Source of the DNA: TM7 phylum sp. oral taxon 349
GTDB taxonomy: Bacteria > Patescibacteriota > Saccharimonadia > Saccharimonadales > Saccharimonadaceae
Length of the DNA stretch: 64,000 bases
Reading direction: 5' to 3'
Assembly: GCA_018127705.1 (NCBI GenBank)
Contig: CP072328.1
Span: forward strand, 124,001 to 188,000
The notes beneath the pieces are model-generated. The model was not told the DNA's origin, did no database searches, and worked only from the letters and a program-made list of their open reading frames with translations. Shown piece by piece: positions 52,592 through 62,500 of the stretch. How positions within the stretch are numbered: the stretch's first letter is position 1; each line of letters begins with the position of its first letter. Made by a program: the position numbers and the translations under genes.

Positions 52592-53602
52592 ATGAAGCAT
52601 GTGCGCCGCCGCGATGTGCTGCGTCTAGCGGGTACATATCTCGCTATTATTATGGTGATGAGCATCGTGTTTAGTTTTGTGCTGTATAATTTTTCGGCGC
52701 AGGAATTTCACCGCCGTCCAGAGCAGCGGCATGCTGACTCAAAATTCTCGCCAATTGTAATCGACGATGAGTCGCTGAGCGTGAGCGACTACTTGTCGAA
52801 GCGCGAAGATTTCGCGATGGCATCGCTACGGATCAATTTGGTGATAGTTAACCTAGTAATGTTTGTTGTGGCGTCGCTATTGAGCTATTTGTTGGCGCAG
52901 CATACTCTGCAGCCGATTGAGGAAAATATGGCAGCGCAGTCGCGCTTTGTGAGTGATGCTAGTCATGAATTGCGCACGCCACTAACAGCATTGTTGGCAG
53001 CAAATGAGGTGGCGGCACGCAACACAAAACTCACGCTCGCACAGGCGAAACGAGTCATTGCTGATAATGTTAGCGATGTGACGCGTTTGCAAACATTAGC
53101 AAACTCCATGCTCGGGTTACTGAAGGACGACGACATGACTATGACGAAAGAACCGGTGTCGCTACAGGCAGTCGTGAACCGTGCGATGAATTTGGTAGTG
53201 GCGCAGGCAGTCGAGAAAAACATCGCCGTCGAGGACGAGACGATAGAGCTGATGCTACTCGGCGACCGCCAGAAGCTAGAACAGCTCGTGACGATTTTGC
53301 TTGATAATGCGATCAAATACAGCGGCAACGACACAACGGTTCATGTATCAAGTGCTCGCAAAGGTCGTCGGGCGGTGATCGCGGTGCGCGACGAGGGAAT
53401 CGGTATGGACGGTGAAACAGTTGGACAGATTTTTACGCGGTTTTATCGTGCCGAGGAGTCACGTACGACCAGCGGGTATGGATTAGGCCTGCCGATTGCG
53501 CAGCGGATTGTGCAGGCGCACGGCGGTAAAATTTCTGTGCAAAGCGCCAAGGGCAAAGGAACGACGTTTACAATTTTGTTACCACTTGCCACGAAGCCAT
53601 AG
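52592..53602 (+). CDS. Sensor histidine kinase
   Basis: 336 residues from ATG 52592. Two membrane segments (about 11-33 and 85-103) flank a short extracytoplasmic loop. The H box is DASHELRTPLT, and ATP-binding N, G1 and G2 boxes are LLDNAIKYS, DEGIGM and GYGLGLPIA. The small sensor loop resembles CiaH-type kinases. The signal is unknown. Confidence 0.94.
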   Translation: MKHVRRRDVLRLAGTYLAIIMVMSIVFSFVLYNFSAQEFHRRPEQRHADSKFSPIVIDDESLSVSDYLSKREDFAMASLRINLVIVNLVMFVVASLLSYLLAQHTLQPIEENMAAQSRFVSDASHELRTPLTALLAANEVAARNTKLTLAQAKRVIADNVSDVTRLQTLANSMLGLLKDDDMTMTKEPVSLQAVVNRAMNLVVAQAVEKNIAVEDETIELMLLGDRQKLEQLVTILLDNAIKYSGNDTTVHVSSARKGRRAVIAVRDEGIGMDGETVGQIFTRFYRAEESRTTSGYGLGLPIAQRIVQAHGGKISVQSAKGKGTTFTILLPLATKP

Positions 53603-53674
53603 GCTTTTAAGCTGGATTTAACATGCCATCGTTACAATTCCTCTCGTCATTAACTAAGAATAAGAGGAGGATAA

Positions 53675-54055
53675 ATGAAAATAGAAGATGGATTTAACGC
53701 TTCGCCGAAAGCGCCGGCTGTAGCACGGCAATCAGTGGTAAATACGGGGCTGGTAGTTGCAGCGGTCTCAATGGCGCTTCTGACTGGCGTGATCGGGTAT
53801 ATGCTTGGCATGCAGTCAAGTAGCAGCCGTTCTCTAGCGGGTTCGCAGGGTATAGCGCCTGGCGGATCGTCGCAGCAAGGCGGTGTGCCAGGAGGCTCTG
53901 GCTCGACGCCACCACAGACTGGTTCGTCAGCGCAACAACCGCCAAATCAGACGAGTCAGCCGACAAGCAACACGCCAGCTCAAAATCAAGGCGCAAACCA
54001 GACGGCGCCAAAAACGAATCCTCAACCATCCGCGAACAGCACATCAAATACATAA
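53675..54055 (+). CDS. Membrane-anchored low-complexity extracytoplasmic protein
   Basis: 126 residues. A short cytoplasmic leader and one membrane segment (about 26-47) precede a disordered tail of about 75 residues made of Ser, Gly, Gln, Pro, Thr and Asn. AGGAGG lies 4 nt before the ATG. No family is recognised. It follows the two-component genes and might be a surface product under their control, or a small cell-wall-spanning tether. Confidence 0.6.
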   Translation: MKIEDGFNASPKAPAVARQSVVNTGLVVAAVSMALLTGVIGYMLGMQSSSSRSLAGSQGIAPGGSSQQGGVPGGSGSTPPQTGSSAQQPPNQTSQPTSNTPAQNQGANQTAPKTNPQPSANSTSNT

Positions 54056-54082
54056 TTTTCGCGTTATCGTCCGTAAACGCGG

Positions 54083-54088
54083 TACAAT
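54083..54088 (+). promoter_or_regulatory. -10 element of a leaderless corA-like transcript
   Basis: TACAAT ends 6 nt before ATG 54095. Confidence 0.6.
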
Positions 54089-54094
54089 AAACGT

Positions 54095-55009
54095 ATGCTT
54101 ACCTACTACCAGTTTACGGATGGCGCTTTAGAGCGTTGCAACGATGTTAGACGTACCATTTGGACGCGGTGTGAGAATCCGTCGGCGGACGACTTATTCC
54201 ATTTGCATCAGCTTGGTCTGGATGACGATTTAGTGAATGACGCACTTGACCCGCATGAGATACCACGGATTGAACAGGGTGATGGCTGGGTATATTTCAT
54301 TACGCGATTGCCAGGTGTTGATGATAACTTTAATGATTTTACGACGCCGATCATGTTTGCGCTCGGTGAACATGTTGTGACGCTTAGCCGTGAGCGTATG
54401 GGGCGTGTATGGCAGCCGTTTGTTGACCGTACGCGGATTCAAGCACCGTCGCAAACGCAATTATTTTTGGTAATGGTTGAAGCGATGTTGCGATCGTACC
54501 AGTCGCGCGTAGCACTGATTAACCGACAGACGCGCGCCGTTACGGGTGACGTGACAACTCTGCGTTCGCGTGATATTGCTACGTTGGTAGAGTTTGAGCG
54601 TAAATTAAATGATTACTTAGATGCATTGATTCCGACGAATGTCGCACTGGAGCGTACACTGAATACGCGTTATAAACTCATTAAACTTGGCGAAGAGGAT
54701 CAGGGAATCGTCGAAGATTTGTCGGTTGACATTGAGCAGCTAATTGCACGGTGTAAGTCGCTCTTGCGCACGATTCAGAACGTACGTGATAGTTTCCGTG
54801 CCGTCATGGACACACGCCTGAACGAAACGATGCGGATTTTGACGGTGGCGACGCTCGCGCTGACGATTCCGACAATGCTTGCTGGGCTGTTTGGTATGAA
54901 TGTCGACTTTCCGTTTGATACGCACGGCGTGATGGCATTCTGGGTAATTGTCGTTGCAAGTATCATTACAGCGATCGCAACAGGGTATTATTTCTTGAAG
55001 AAACGCTAG
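54095..55009 (+). CDS. CorA-like magnesium/cobalt channel
   Basis: 304 residues. The long soluble N-terminal domain and helix precede two C-terminal membrane segments. The GMN selectivity motif is present in FGMNVDFP. The pentamer conducts Mg2+. The first-frame ATG is defined by the leaderless promoter. Confidence 0.92.
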   Translation: MLTYYQFTDGALERCNDVRRTIWTRCENPSADDLFHLHQLGLDDDLVNDALDPHEIPRIEQGDGWVYFITRLPGVDDNFNDFTTPIMFALGEHVVTLSRERMGRVWQPFVDRTRIQAPSQTQLFLVMVEAMLRSYQSRVALINRQTRAVTGDVTTLRSRDIATLVEFERKLNDYLDALIPTNVALERTLNTRYKLIKLGEEDQGIVEDLSVDIEQLIARCKSLLRTIQNVRDSFRAVMDTRLNETMRILTVATLALTIPTMLAGLFGMNVDFPFDTHGVMAFWVIVVASIITAIATGYYFLKKR

Positions 55010-55171
55010 CACGCAAACAATTTGTTTATGCTTGCATCGTAGCAAGATAATGCGCTATGATGACTCAAGTTCGTAGGCTATGCGCGTGATACATGATAGT
55101 TAAGGGGTCGAGCGCGTGAAATTATAGCGAATCGAATTGTGTGAATATACACGCAAAAAATAGGAGAAGAT

Positions 55172-55264
55172 ATGTCAATAGCTGTATCGTTTGTACCTAG
55201 TCGTAGCAAGCGAGTTGCGGTGGATATATTGCCTGCAGTATGGCAACGATATATCGTATACTAA
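55172..55264 (+). CDS. Stand-alone 30-residue small protein
   Basis: ATG 55172 follows TAGGAGAAGAT, a strong ribosome site with good spacing. The product is basic in the middle (PSRSKRVAVD) and hydrophobic and aromatic at the end (LPAVWQRYIVY). A perfect terminator follows 27 nt after the stop. No homologue is recognised. The other part of the gap (55010-55171) holds only promoter-like AT-rich sequence. It could also be a leader or regulatory ORF. Confidence 0.5.
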   Translation: MSIAVSFVPSRSKRVAVDILPAVWQRYIVY

Positions 55265-55290
55265 TTACAGTAGCGATATATACAATACAA

Positions 55291-55321
55291 GCAAAATGCC
55301 CTAACTAGCAGGGCATTTTGC
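55291..55321. terminator. Perfect 12-bp terminator hairpin
   Basis: Arms 55291-55302 and 55310-55321 pair without mismatch, with A-rich and T-rich ends, so it can end both the small gene and the opposing DsbA-like gene. Confidence 0.8.
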
Positions 55322-55344
55322 GTGCGGAGTTTTCTCTAGGCTAT

Positions 55345-56103
55345 CTAGCTTTCGCTTGGTAGTGCAATGCCGTGCTCTTTGAGCGCAGGAATAATTACAT
55401 ACTTTTCGAAGTCATCGGCATTCGTCCAAACGTATGTCGCGCCTGAGTCGACTTCACCGGTTGAGACGATTTTACCATTTGAAACTCTTTGATTGCCGAC
55501 GTCTTTTTTACCGATAAAAAGCGCTGGTGTTCCGCTGACGCCAGCTTTCGTGCCGACAGCAAGGTCATAGTTGATTTTTTTGCGGATTGAGGCGCTATCA
55601 AGATGCTCAGAAAACTTATCTTTGTTAATGCCAAGCTCTGCCGCGAGCGATACGAAATAATTTGTGCGTGCTGCGCCTGTTAGTTCAACCCAGTTGCTGC
55701 GTTGCTCAAATAATTTATCATGCATTTCCCAATATTTCCCCTCTACTCCAGCTGATTCGGCAGCGGCAGCGGCAGCAAGCGCATTCGGGTGTGCATTTGT
55801 TAGCGGATAATTGCGGAAAATGTAGCCGATTTGCCCTTTGTATTTTTCGACAACTTTTTTGATGATCGGATGCGCTGAATTACAACCTGGACATTGAAAG
55901 TCCGCGTATTCAAACAAAATCACTTTGCTTTTTATGTTGCCGTAGGTATGGTCGGCAATATTGCCGTTATCGGCAGTAGCGGTCTGTATAGTGATAGGAT
56001 TGACGGTTGCTACGTTTACTTTGTTGCTGCGTGACAAATAAATCAATCCGCCGATAATCGCCATGCAGATTGCGGCAAAGATAATCCAGGCTCGTTTTGT
56101 CAT
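55345..56103 (-). CDS. Membrane-anchored DsbA/DsbG-like thioredoxin-fold protein
   Basis: 252 residues from ATG 56103, with GGAGGATT just upstream. One membrane anchor (about 5-22) precedes a DsbA-like domain with CPGC in YADFQCPGCNSAH and cis-Pro in GVSGTPALFI. It likely oxidises exported Cys residues. It is the third extracytoplasmic thioredoxin-fold protein in the window. The longer frame to 56157 is less likely because the ribosome site points to 56103. Confidence 0.9.
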   Translation of the reverse strand: MTKRAWIIFAAICMAIIGGLIYLSRSNKVNVATVNPITIQTATADNGNIADHTYGNIKSKVILFEYADFQCPGCNSAHPIIKKVVEKYKGQIGYIFRNYPLTNAHPNALAAAAAAESAGVEGKYWEMHDKLFEQRSNWVELTGAARTNYFVSLAAELGINKDKFSEHLDSASIRKKINYDLAVGTKAGVSGTPALFIGKKDVGNQRVSNGKIVSTGEVDSGATYVWTNADDFEKYVIIPALKEHGIALPSES

Positions 56104-56169
56104 AATCCTCCTTCGTTTCTCTTTGTAAAGTATAGCGCGCTGAACCTCGCCAAGCAAGCGATACTGCGG

Positions 56170-56175
56170 TACAAT
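56170..56175 (+). promoter_or_regulatory. -10 element of a leaderless CBS-protein transcript
   Basis: TACAAT ends 6 nt before ATG 56182. Confidence 0.6.
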
Positions 56176-56181
56176 GAAGGC

Positions 56182-57195
56182 ATGCAGACGCTTTGGGTTT
56201 TGACTTTCGCCGCACTATTTCTCGCACTTGTTGCAATAGCGAGCATGTCACCTCGGCGCACCATAGTATCGTCATATGAGTTACAGCGTCGACGGGCGAT
56301 AGGTGATGCGTCGGCGGCAGAAGAGCTACGGCGCAGCTTGCTTATTAACGATATTTTGTCACTGCAGAAAGCAGCTGAGGCGCTATTATTGGTTTGCACG
56401 GTGCCATGTGCAATTATGGCGTTTGGCTGGCTGGTTGGCGTATTGGTTGCGGCGCTTGTAGCGCTCGGGTATGGTCGTATTGCACATAGTGGCATGTTAG
56501 CAGCGGCTACAGACCGGTATTATATGATGCTTGAGCCGAAGTTGTTGCGGTTTGTTGAGCGCTATCCGGGCGTCGGTAAACTATTGCGGAGCGTCACGGC
56601 ACCACCCGAAACGAGCTTGCTTAGTTCGCGCCAGGAATTAGAACATTTGGTTAAAGAGTCGGGTGCAATTTTGACTGCCGACGAAAAACGCCTTATCAAA
56701 AGTACGCTCCATTTTGGCGACAAAACAGTTGAAGAAGTTATGACACCGCGCGGCGTGATTGATGCAATAAAAAAAGATCAGCTAATTGGGCCGCTTTTGC
56801 TTGATGAACTGCACAAAACTGGACACAGCCGCTTTCCGGTTATGGACGGTGATATTGATCATATTATCGGCGTACTTTATATCCGTGACTTGCTGACCCT
56901 TGTCGACAAGCGCTCACATCGCGCAGAAACAGTAATGGAGCAGAAAGTTTATTGCATCAATCAAAATCAAAAACTCGAAAAAGCTTTGTCAGCGTTTATC
57001 AAGACGCATCATCATTTGTTCATTGTCGTAAATGATTACCGTGAGACGGCAGGTGTCGTTACGATTGAAGATGTCATTGAGGCGCTGCTCGGGCGTAAAA
57101 TTGTCGATGAAGATGATGTCATTGTCGATTTGCGTGCTTTTGCAGCGAAAAATCCGCATCATAACAATAAAAGTTCGGCGGCAACTGACGTTTGA
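56182..57195 (+). CDS. CBS-domain membrane protein of the CNNM/CorC group
   Basis: 337 residues. The N-terminus has one membrane segment, a hydrophilic linker and a hairpin of two further segments, but a full DUF21 domain is not evident. The C-terminal 180 residues form a CBS pair with the usual VEEVMTPRGVID, HSRFPVMDGDIDHIIGV and AGVVTIEDVIEALLG. It is probably a partner or divergent paralogue of the next gene. Confidence 0.85.
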   Translation: MQTLWVLTFAALFLALVAIASMSPRRTIVSSYELQRRRAIGDASAAEELRRSLLINDILSLQKAAEALLLVCTVPCAIMAFGWLVGVLVAALVALGYGRIAHSGMLAAATDRYYMMLEPKLLRFVERYPGVGKLLRSVTAPPETSLLSSRQELEHLVKESGAILTADEKRLIKSTLHFGDKTVEEVMTPRGVIDAIKKDQLIGPLLLDELHKTGHSRFPVMDGDIDHIIGVLYIRDLLTLVDKRSHRAETVMEQKVYCINQNQKLEKALSAFIKTHHHLFIVVNDYRETAGVVTIEDVIEALLGRKIVDEDDVIVDLRAFAAKNPHHNNKSSAATDV

Positions 57196-57216
57196 TGGTA
57201 TACTAAGACGTAATAC

Positions 57217-58197
57217 ATGCAGTATGTCTCTGTTTTTATTCAAGTTGCAGTACTCGTAATGTTGGCGGCGATTTGCTCTGGGTTGAATATTAGCTTGATG
57301 TCGTTGTCGCTCGGTGATTTACGGCGCAAGGCAAAGCTTGGTAACCGTGCGGCGCAAAAAGTACTGCCTTTGCGACGCGACGCTCATTTGTCGCTTGCGG
57401 CGATCTTATTCTCAAATATGGCGGTGGTGTCAGGCAGCTCGCTATTACTGGAGCATCATTTTAACGGTTGGATTGCCGGCATTGCGACAACGTTGCTCAT
57501 GGTAGTGTTTGGCGAAGTGCTTCCGCAAGCGGTTTTCATTAGATCTGCACTAAAAACCTGCGCATTTTTTGCGCCGTTAATCCGCGTGATGATCATTGTC
57601 GTCTATCCGGTAGCGAAACCGCTAGCGTTACTGCTTGACCATCTAGTTGGTGTTGAACACCGGCGATTGCTGACGCGCGCTGAGCTTGGCCTTCTGATCA
57701 GCGAGCACAAAATCGGCAGCAAAAGCGAGCTTGATGGCGGTGAAGTTGAAATTATTCAGAGTACACTGCAATTAAGCGAAAAAACCGTAAAAGAAATCAT
57801 GACGCCTATCAAGGTAGTGCAATGGCTGACGCTTGATACGATTCTCGACGAACACATGGTGAACGAAATTATTGCGCGCGGTTATAGCCGTATTCCAGTG
57901 TTTGACGATAAATTGACAACATGCCATGGTGTACTGCTTGCGAAAGACATGATAAATATTGATTTTGATGATAATCCGGTGCCGCTCTGGTGCTTTCCGC
58001 TCCATAAGACGCGTGTGGTTGGGGCGCGGACAGCACTTGATACGATGTTTCATAAATTTCGGCGTATTGGGTCGCACTTAGTACCGGTTGAACAGAATGA
58101 TCGAATTATTGGTATCGTTACAGTGGAAGATCTGCTTGAAGAAACGATCGGACATGAGATTGCCGATGAAATTGACCGCGATTTGCACAGAAATTAG
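57217..58197 (+). CDS. CNNM-type DUF21-CBS membrane protein
   Basis: 326 residues. The DUF21 domain has three to four membrane segments (ICSGLNISLMSLSLGDL, FSNMAVVSGS, VFGEVLPQAVFI), then a CBS pair with VKEIMTPIKVV, YSRIPVFDD and VTVEDLLEETIG. Members export or regulate Mg2+ or Co2+. The stop is inside the CIRCE operator of dnaJ. TATACT lies 12 nt before the ATG. Confidence 0.92.
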   Translation: MQYVSVFIQVAVLVMLAAICSGLNISLMSLSLGDLRRKAKLGNRAAQKVLPLRRDAHLSLAAILFSNMAVVSGSSLLLEHHFNGWIAGIATTLLMVVFGEVLPQAVFIRSALKTCAFFAPLIRVMIIVVYPVAKPLALLLDHLVGVEHRRLLTRAELGLLISEHKIGSKSELDGGEVEIIQSTLQLSEKTVKEIMTPIKVVQWLTLDTILDEHMVNEIIARGYSRIPVFDDKLTTCHGVLLAKDMINIDFDDNPVPLWCFPLHKTRVVGARTALDTMFHKFRRIGSHLVPVEQNDRIIGIVTVEDLLEETIGHEIADEIDRDLHRN

Positions 58198-58220
58198 CAC
58201 TCTACTTGTATGAGTGCTAG
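58194..58220. promoter_or_regulatory. CIRCE operator of dnaJ
   Basis: TTAGCACTC-N9-GAGTGCTAG, almost perfect. TTGTAT in the spacer (58206-58211) and TATAAT (58229-58234) are 17 nt apart and form the promoter, so the operator covers the -35. Confidence 0.93.
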
Positions 58221-58228
58221 CAGTGCGC

Positions 58229-58234
58229 TATAAT
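58229..58234 (+). promoter_or_regulatory. -10 element of the dnaJ promoter
   Basis: Consensus TATAAT, 17 nt from TTGTAT in the CIRCE spacer and 11 nt before ATG 58246. Confidence 0.75.
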
Positions 58235-58245
58235 AACGGAAGGCT

Positions 58246-59358
58246 ATGGCAAAACGAGATTATTATGAAGTGCTTGGCGTTAGTAAAGGCGCGAGCGAAG
58301 ATGAAATCAAAAAGGCTTTCCGTAAGCTGGCGGTTAAATACCATCCAGACAAGGCGGGTGGTGATGAAGCGAAATTTAAAGAAATCAACGAAGCCTACGA
58401 AGTACTGAAAGACAAGCAAAAACGTCAACGCTACGATCAATTTGGGCATGCAGGCGTTGGCGGCACTGCTGGCGGTAGCGCAGGCGGCGGTAATCCGTTT
58501 GAAGGTTTTAATTTCAACGGGCAAGATATTCATTTCGATTTTGGCGGCAGTGGTGCATTCGGTGATATTTTTAGTCAGTTCTTTGGCGGTACCGGTGGTA
58601 ATCAGGAAGCAGGCAAAGCACGAGGGCGCGATGTTGAAGCGCGCGTGACACTGGGTTTTGAAGAGGCAATTTTTGGTAAAGACGTGACGCTATCGCTAAC
58701 GCTTAATGATGTGTGTAGCCACTGCCACGGCACGACAGTTGAGCCCGGTTTCGAGCTAAAAGAATGTCCGACATGCAAGGGTGCAGGACAACAAGTCCGT
58801 GTGATGAATACGATGTTTGGTCCAATTCAGCAAGCAGTAACCTGCGAAACCTGCCATGGACGTGGTAAAATTCCAGAAAAAGAATGTACGCGTTGTCATG
58901 GTACGGGCGTTGAGCGGCGCGAGCAGGACATTACAGTGAAGATTCCGGCTGGGATTGACGACGGTGCGACGATTCGTTTACGTGAGTACGGCGAGGCTAT
59001 TGCTGGTGGCGTGCGTGGCGACTTGTATGTATACGTACGTGTGCGGGCGCATAAAAAATTCACGCGTGAAGGCGATCTTATTTTGAGTGAAGAGCATATT
59101 TCGATGGTTGATGCGGCGCTTGGAACGGAGCTTGATGTCGAAACTGTTGACGGTATTATCACGATGAAGGTACCTGCTGGCACGCAGTCAGGTACGGATT
59201 TTAAGCTATCTGGTCATGGTGTGCCGCATTTGCGGAGCGATCGCCGCGGACCGCATATCGTCAGTATCATCGTTGATACGCCAACGAAATTGACAAAAAA
59301 ACAGCGCGAGTTGCTTGAAGAATTTGATGCTGCAAAGCGGCATGGGATATTTTCGTAG
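58246..59358 (+). CDS. dnaJ: Chaperone DnaJ
   Basis: 370 residues of a type I J protein. The J domain has HPD in KYHPDKAG, followed by a Gly/Phe-rich linker, four zinc repeats ([32 protein letters not shown]) and the C-terminal substrate domain. It stimulates DnaK. dnaK and grpE are not in the window. HrcA control is shown by CIRCE. Confidence 0.97.
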   Translation: MAKRDYYEVLGVSKGASEDEIKKAFRKLAVKYHPDKAGGDEAKFKEINEAYEVLKDKQKRQRYDQFGHAGVGGTAGGSAGGGNPFEGFNFNGQDIHFDFGGSGAFGDIFSQFFGGTGGNQEAGKARGRDVEARVTLGFEEAIFGKDVTLSLTLNDVCSHCHGTTVEPGFELKECPTCKGAGQQVRVMNTMFGPIQQAVTCETCHGRGKIPEKECTRCHGTGVERREQDITVKIPAGIDDGATIRLREYGEAIAGGVRGDLYVYVRVRAHKKFTREGDLILSEEHISMVDAALGTELDVETVDGIITMKVPAGTQSGTDFKLSGHGVPHLRSDRRGPHIVSIIVDTPTKLTKKQRELLEEFDAAKRHGIFS

Positions 59359-59551
59359 GTTCACACGAATCGCAATAGTCTTACACTTTCACTAAATTAC
59401 TCGCTCTAATAGAAATCAAGCATCCATAGCAGGGGTGGTTTATAGTAAAAATGAATTAACACTTAAACTGCAAACCCTTAAAGCGGCTTCGTAAGGATCG
59501 CAAGCGTCACCGAAAACAAAAGCAGTTAACGAGTATTTCTCTCAATTTTGC

Positions 59552-59557
59552 TATACT
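59552..59557 (+). promoter_or_regulatory. -10 element for the large membrane protein
   Basis: TATACT lies 26 nt before ATG 59584, which has a strong GAGGAGG site. The rest of the 59359-59551 gap shows no gene. Confidence 0.5.
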
Positions 59558-59583
59558 AAGAATAGCGGCAGAGAGGAGGTAGT

Positions 59584-62500
59584 ATGGGATTTCTGTTTTT
59601 TGTTGCAACAATTATTCTCGCGATTTTGTTGTCGCAAAAGAGCAGCCAAGCGAAGAATATGATTGATCCGACGAGCGCGTCGTATCGCCAAGGCTATTGG
59701 GACGGTGTACGTGCTGCAGAACAAGGTGCGGCGCATTCACCCGAAGTGCCTAGTGCTGCCGTATTGCCCGTTATGGCCGAGCCAACTGAAAGATTTGCGG
59801 TTGCAGGCGAGAGTGATAATAGTACGCCTGTGGGCGAATTAAATCCAGCTGCCCCACTCCGAGATAAGCTTGCTCCAATGAAAGATCATGCTGTGCCTGC
59901 GCCGGTGCAGCCGCCGCCCTTAGTAGGTTATGTTGCTCCACCGCCGCATAGTAGTACCCCGTCACCACAATCGTCATCACACATAACGATTAATATTGCA
60001 TTATATGTTGCCGTCTTGTTGCTAGTATCTGGTATTATTTTATTGGCGCAGACATTTGCATTTGAATCGTGGTTGCGCATGGCGCTCGTGTGGCTGTTGA
60101 TTATCGTATCGTATATAGCGGGTTTTATGCTGCAAAAGCATATTCCGATGATTCGCCCAGCAGCGTTGGCGCTTGTTGGTACGGCGCTTGCAAGTATTCC
60201 GGTAGCGGGCGTCACGATGTACGCGCTCGTGCTGCATGATGCTGCTTTGTGCTGGTTTATTACATCGTTTATCGGCGTGGTAATGTATGTGCTCGCTGCA
60301 ATTACGTTCAAAAATCAATTCTTGTCATATATTTCTATCTTGTCACTCTTTACGGTATCAATGTCGTTGCCGGCGATGGTTGATGCGCAATTGGTGTGGT
60401 ATTACGTCGTAATGATTGCATTTGGCGGTGCGATGACGCTCTTGAGCTGCGTAAAGGTTCCGAGTGCACTAAAATTATTCGCGCAGCCAATGTATACGTC
60501 AAGCCTAGTGGCGGTGCCGTTAGCGCTCCTTGCGGCAACGACTTCGGTGGCAGTGCTGAGTGTTTCGGAATATACCGTGGTGTTTGTTGCGGGATTGCTT
60601 TATTATACTGCGCAAGCACTAACGACGTCTAATAAATCGGTACGCAACTATGCAGAATTTTCAGCGCGATTGCTCACGCTGGTGGCGACGGGTACTGCTG
60701 CAGCGTGGGCAAGTGATACATCATATATTGCGATTAGTTTGTCGGTGGCGTTTGTGGCATTGCTTAATATAATTGCATCACTTCGCTATCTGCCAGTCGG
60801 TACCGTACGGGCGTCAATTCATGAAGCGATGCTGTGGATTGGATTCTTTACGGCGGCACTTGTCGCACCGTTTCTTGCATCAATTCCGTCTTTATTGAGG
60901 AGTGACGCTGCGCTAGTGCACCCAGAAGCGATGCCGCAGTTAGTTGAATTGGCGCTTACTGTGATGCTGTCTTTGTTCACGGCGGCGCGATTGCGCCGTT
61001 ACGGACTACTATGGCCGGCGGTATATATTATTACGGTGCCGCTATTGATTGTCGTAAATAATATCGTACATATATCGTATGATGCATACATCATGATTTA
61101 TATGGCGTGTATTGTATTAGTGCTCGCGCTACGACTCTTAATAAGACGGCTTACATTAAGCGCTGGTACGTTTGTATACGTGTCGACGAGTATATGGCTG
61201 TTGTTTGCGGTATTCTATATAGCTATGTATGCGTTCACGCTGGGACATGATGTCTCATGGTGGCATATTAGCTGGTGGATACTTCTTGCAGCAGTATTTT
61301 ACTATGTGGTCGTAGTTGAAAAACTGCGTTGGGTAGTGTTATGTGCGCATGGCGCGACGTTGGCGACGGGGTGGTTGCTATGCGCTAAGTGCAGCTTTAG
61401 TGCTGCGCAAACTGTTGTAGTGCTTGGTGTTGGGCATAGCGCTACGGCGATTGCATTAGCGGAGTATTTCCGCTGGCGCAACCGTGTTTCGCGCACTGCA
61501 GTGATGTATAGAAGCGCAGCGGTTGGATATGGTGCGGCTATTGGTCTTGCGGTGCTCATTACGGGTATGGTAAATGAATGGCGTATGCTAGCATGGCTGC
61601 CGATCGTAGCGATAGGTACGCATGCAGCGTACCGCCAAAAGGAGATCGTGATGATGTATGCACTTCATGCCGTGCTTGTCGTGCAAATACTGCTTGCTGG
61701 TATCGCGTGCAATTTATCGTATGTAGAGATTTGCGCACTGATGGCATGGCTGTCGTTTGTAGGGTTTGGGGCGGTGAGCGTGCTGATGTGCGCGGCAAAT
61801 TGCGTTACCGCCAAGACAAAAACATGGTGGCGGTCTGGTGTGGCATGCGCATTGGCGTTCGGCAGTTTTGCATTGTTGTCAAATCAAAATTACTTGATGC
61901 GCTCAGCGGGGTGGTTGGCGGCAGTAGCAGCAATGTATATGCTTGTATACGTTGTGCGGCACGTTACGTTATTGTATGCCGGTAACGTGATGAGTGTTAT
62001 ATTAGTGGCATTGTTGTGCGCATGGTGCGGCGTATCGTTTAGTGGTGCGCTTGTAGCTATTGCGGCGTTTGGGCTGATTGGATTCTATGGTGTAGGGTGG
62101 CTGTATCGTTTGTGTCGTGGCGCTGGGCGAGTATGGAACGCAATGCTCGTGTCGAGCCTAACAGTTGCTTGTTCAGCTGGGTTATTGGCATCGTTGTCGT
62201 CGGATGTAGCTATCGTAGTGGGTGCGGCGGTAATTTTGGTCGGTGCTGGGGTCGTATTTAGTGTGCAGAGCTATGAAATGAAACGGCTGGAATTTGCAGA
62301 GTGCGGTGTGGTTATTGCGATGCTTGGTGCGCAGCGTTTGCTGTGTATAGCATTTCCTGACACACATGCGCTCGTGTACACGCATCTTTGGGTGCTTGTT
62401 GCAGTGGCATTGTATGCTGGATATCATATATGTAAACGTCCAATAGAAAGTATATGCCACCTGGTGATACTGCTGTGTCTCGTGACGATTCCAGGTTTAG

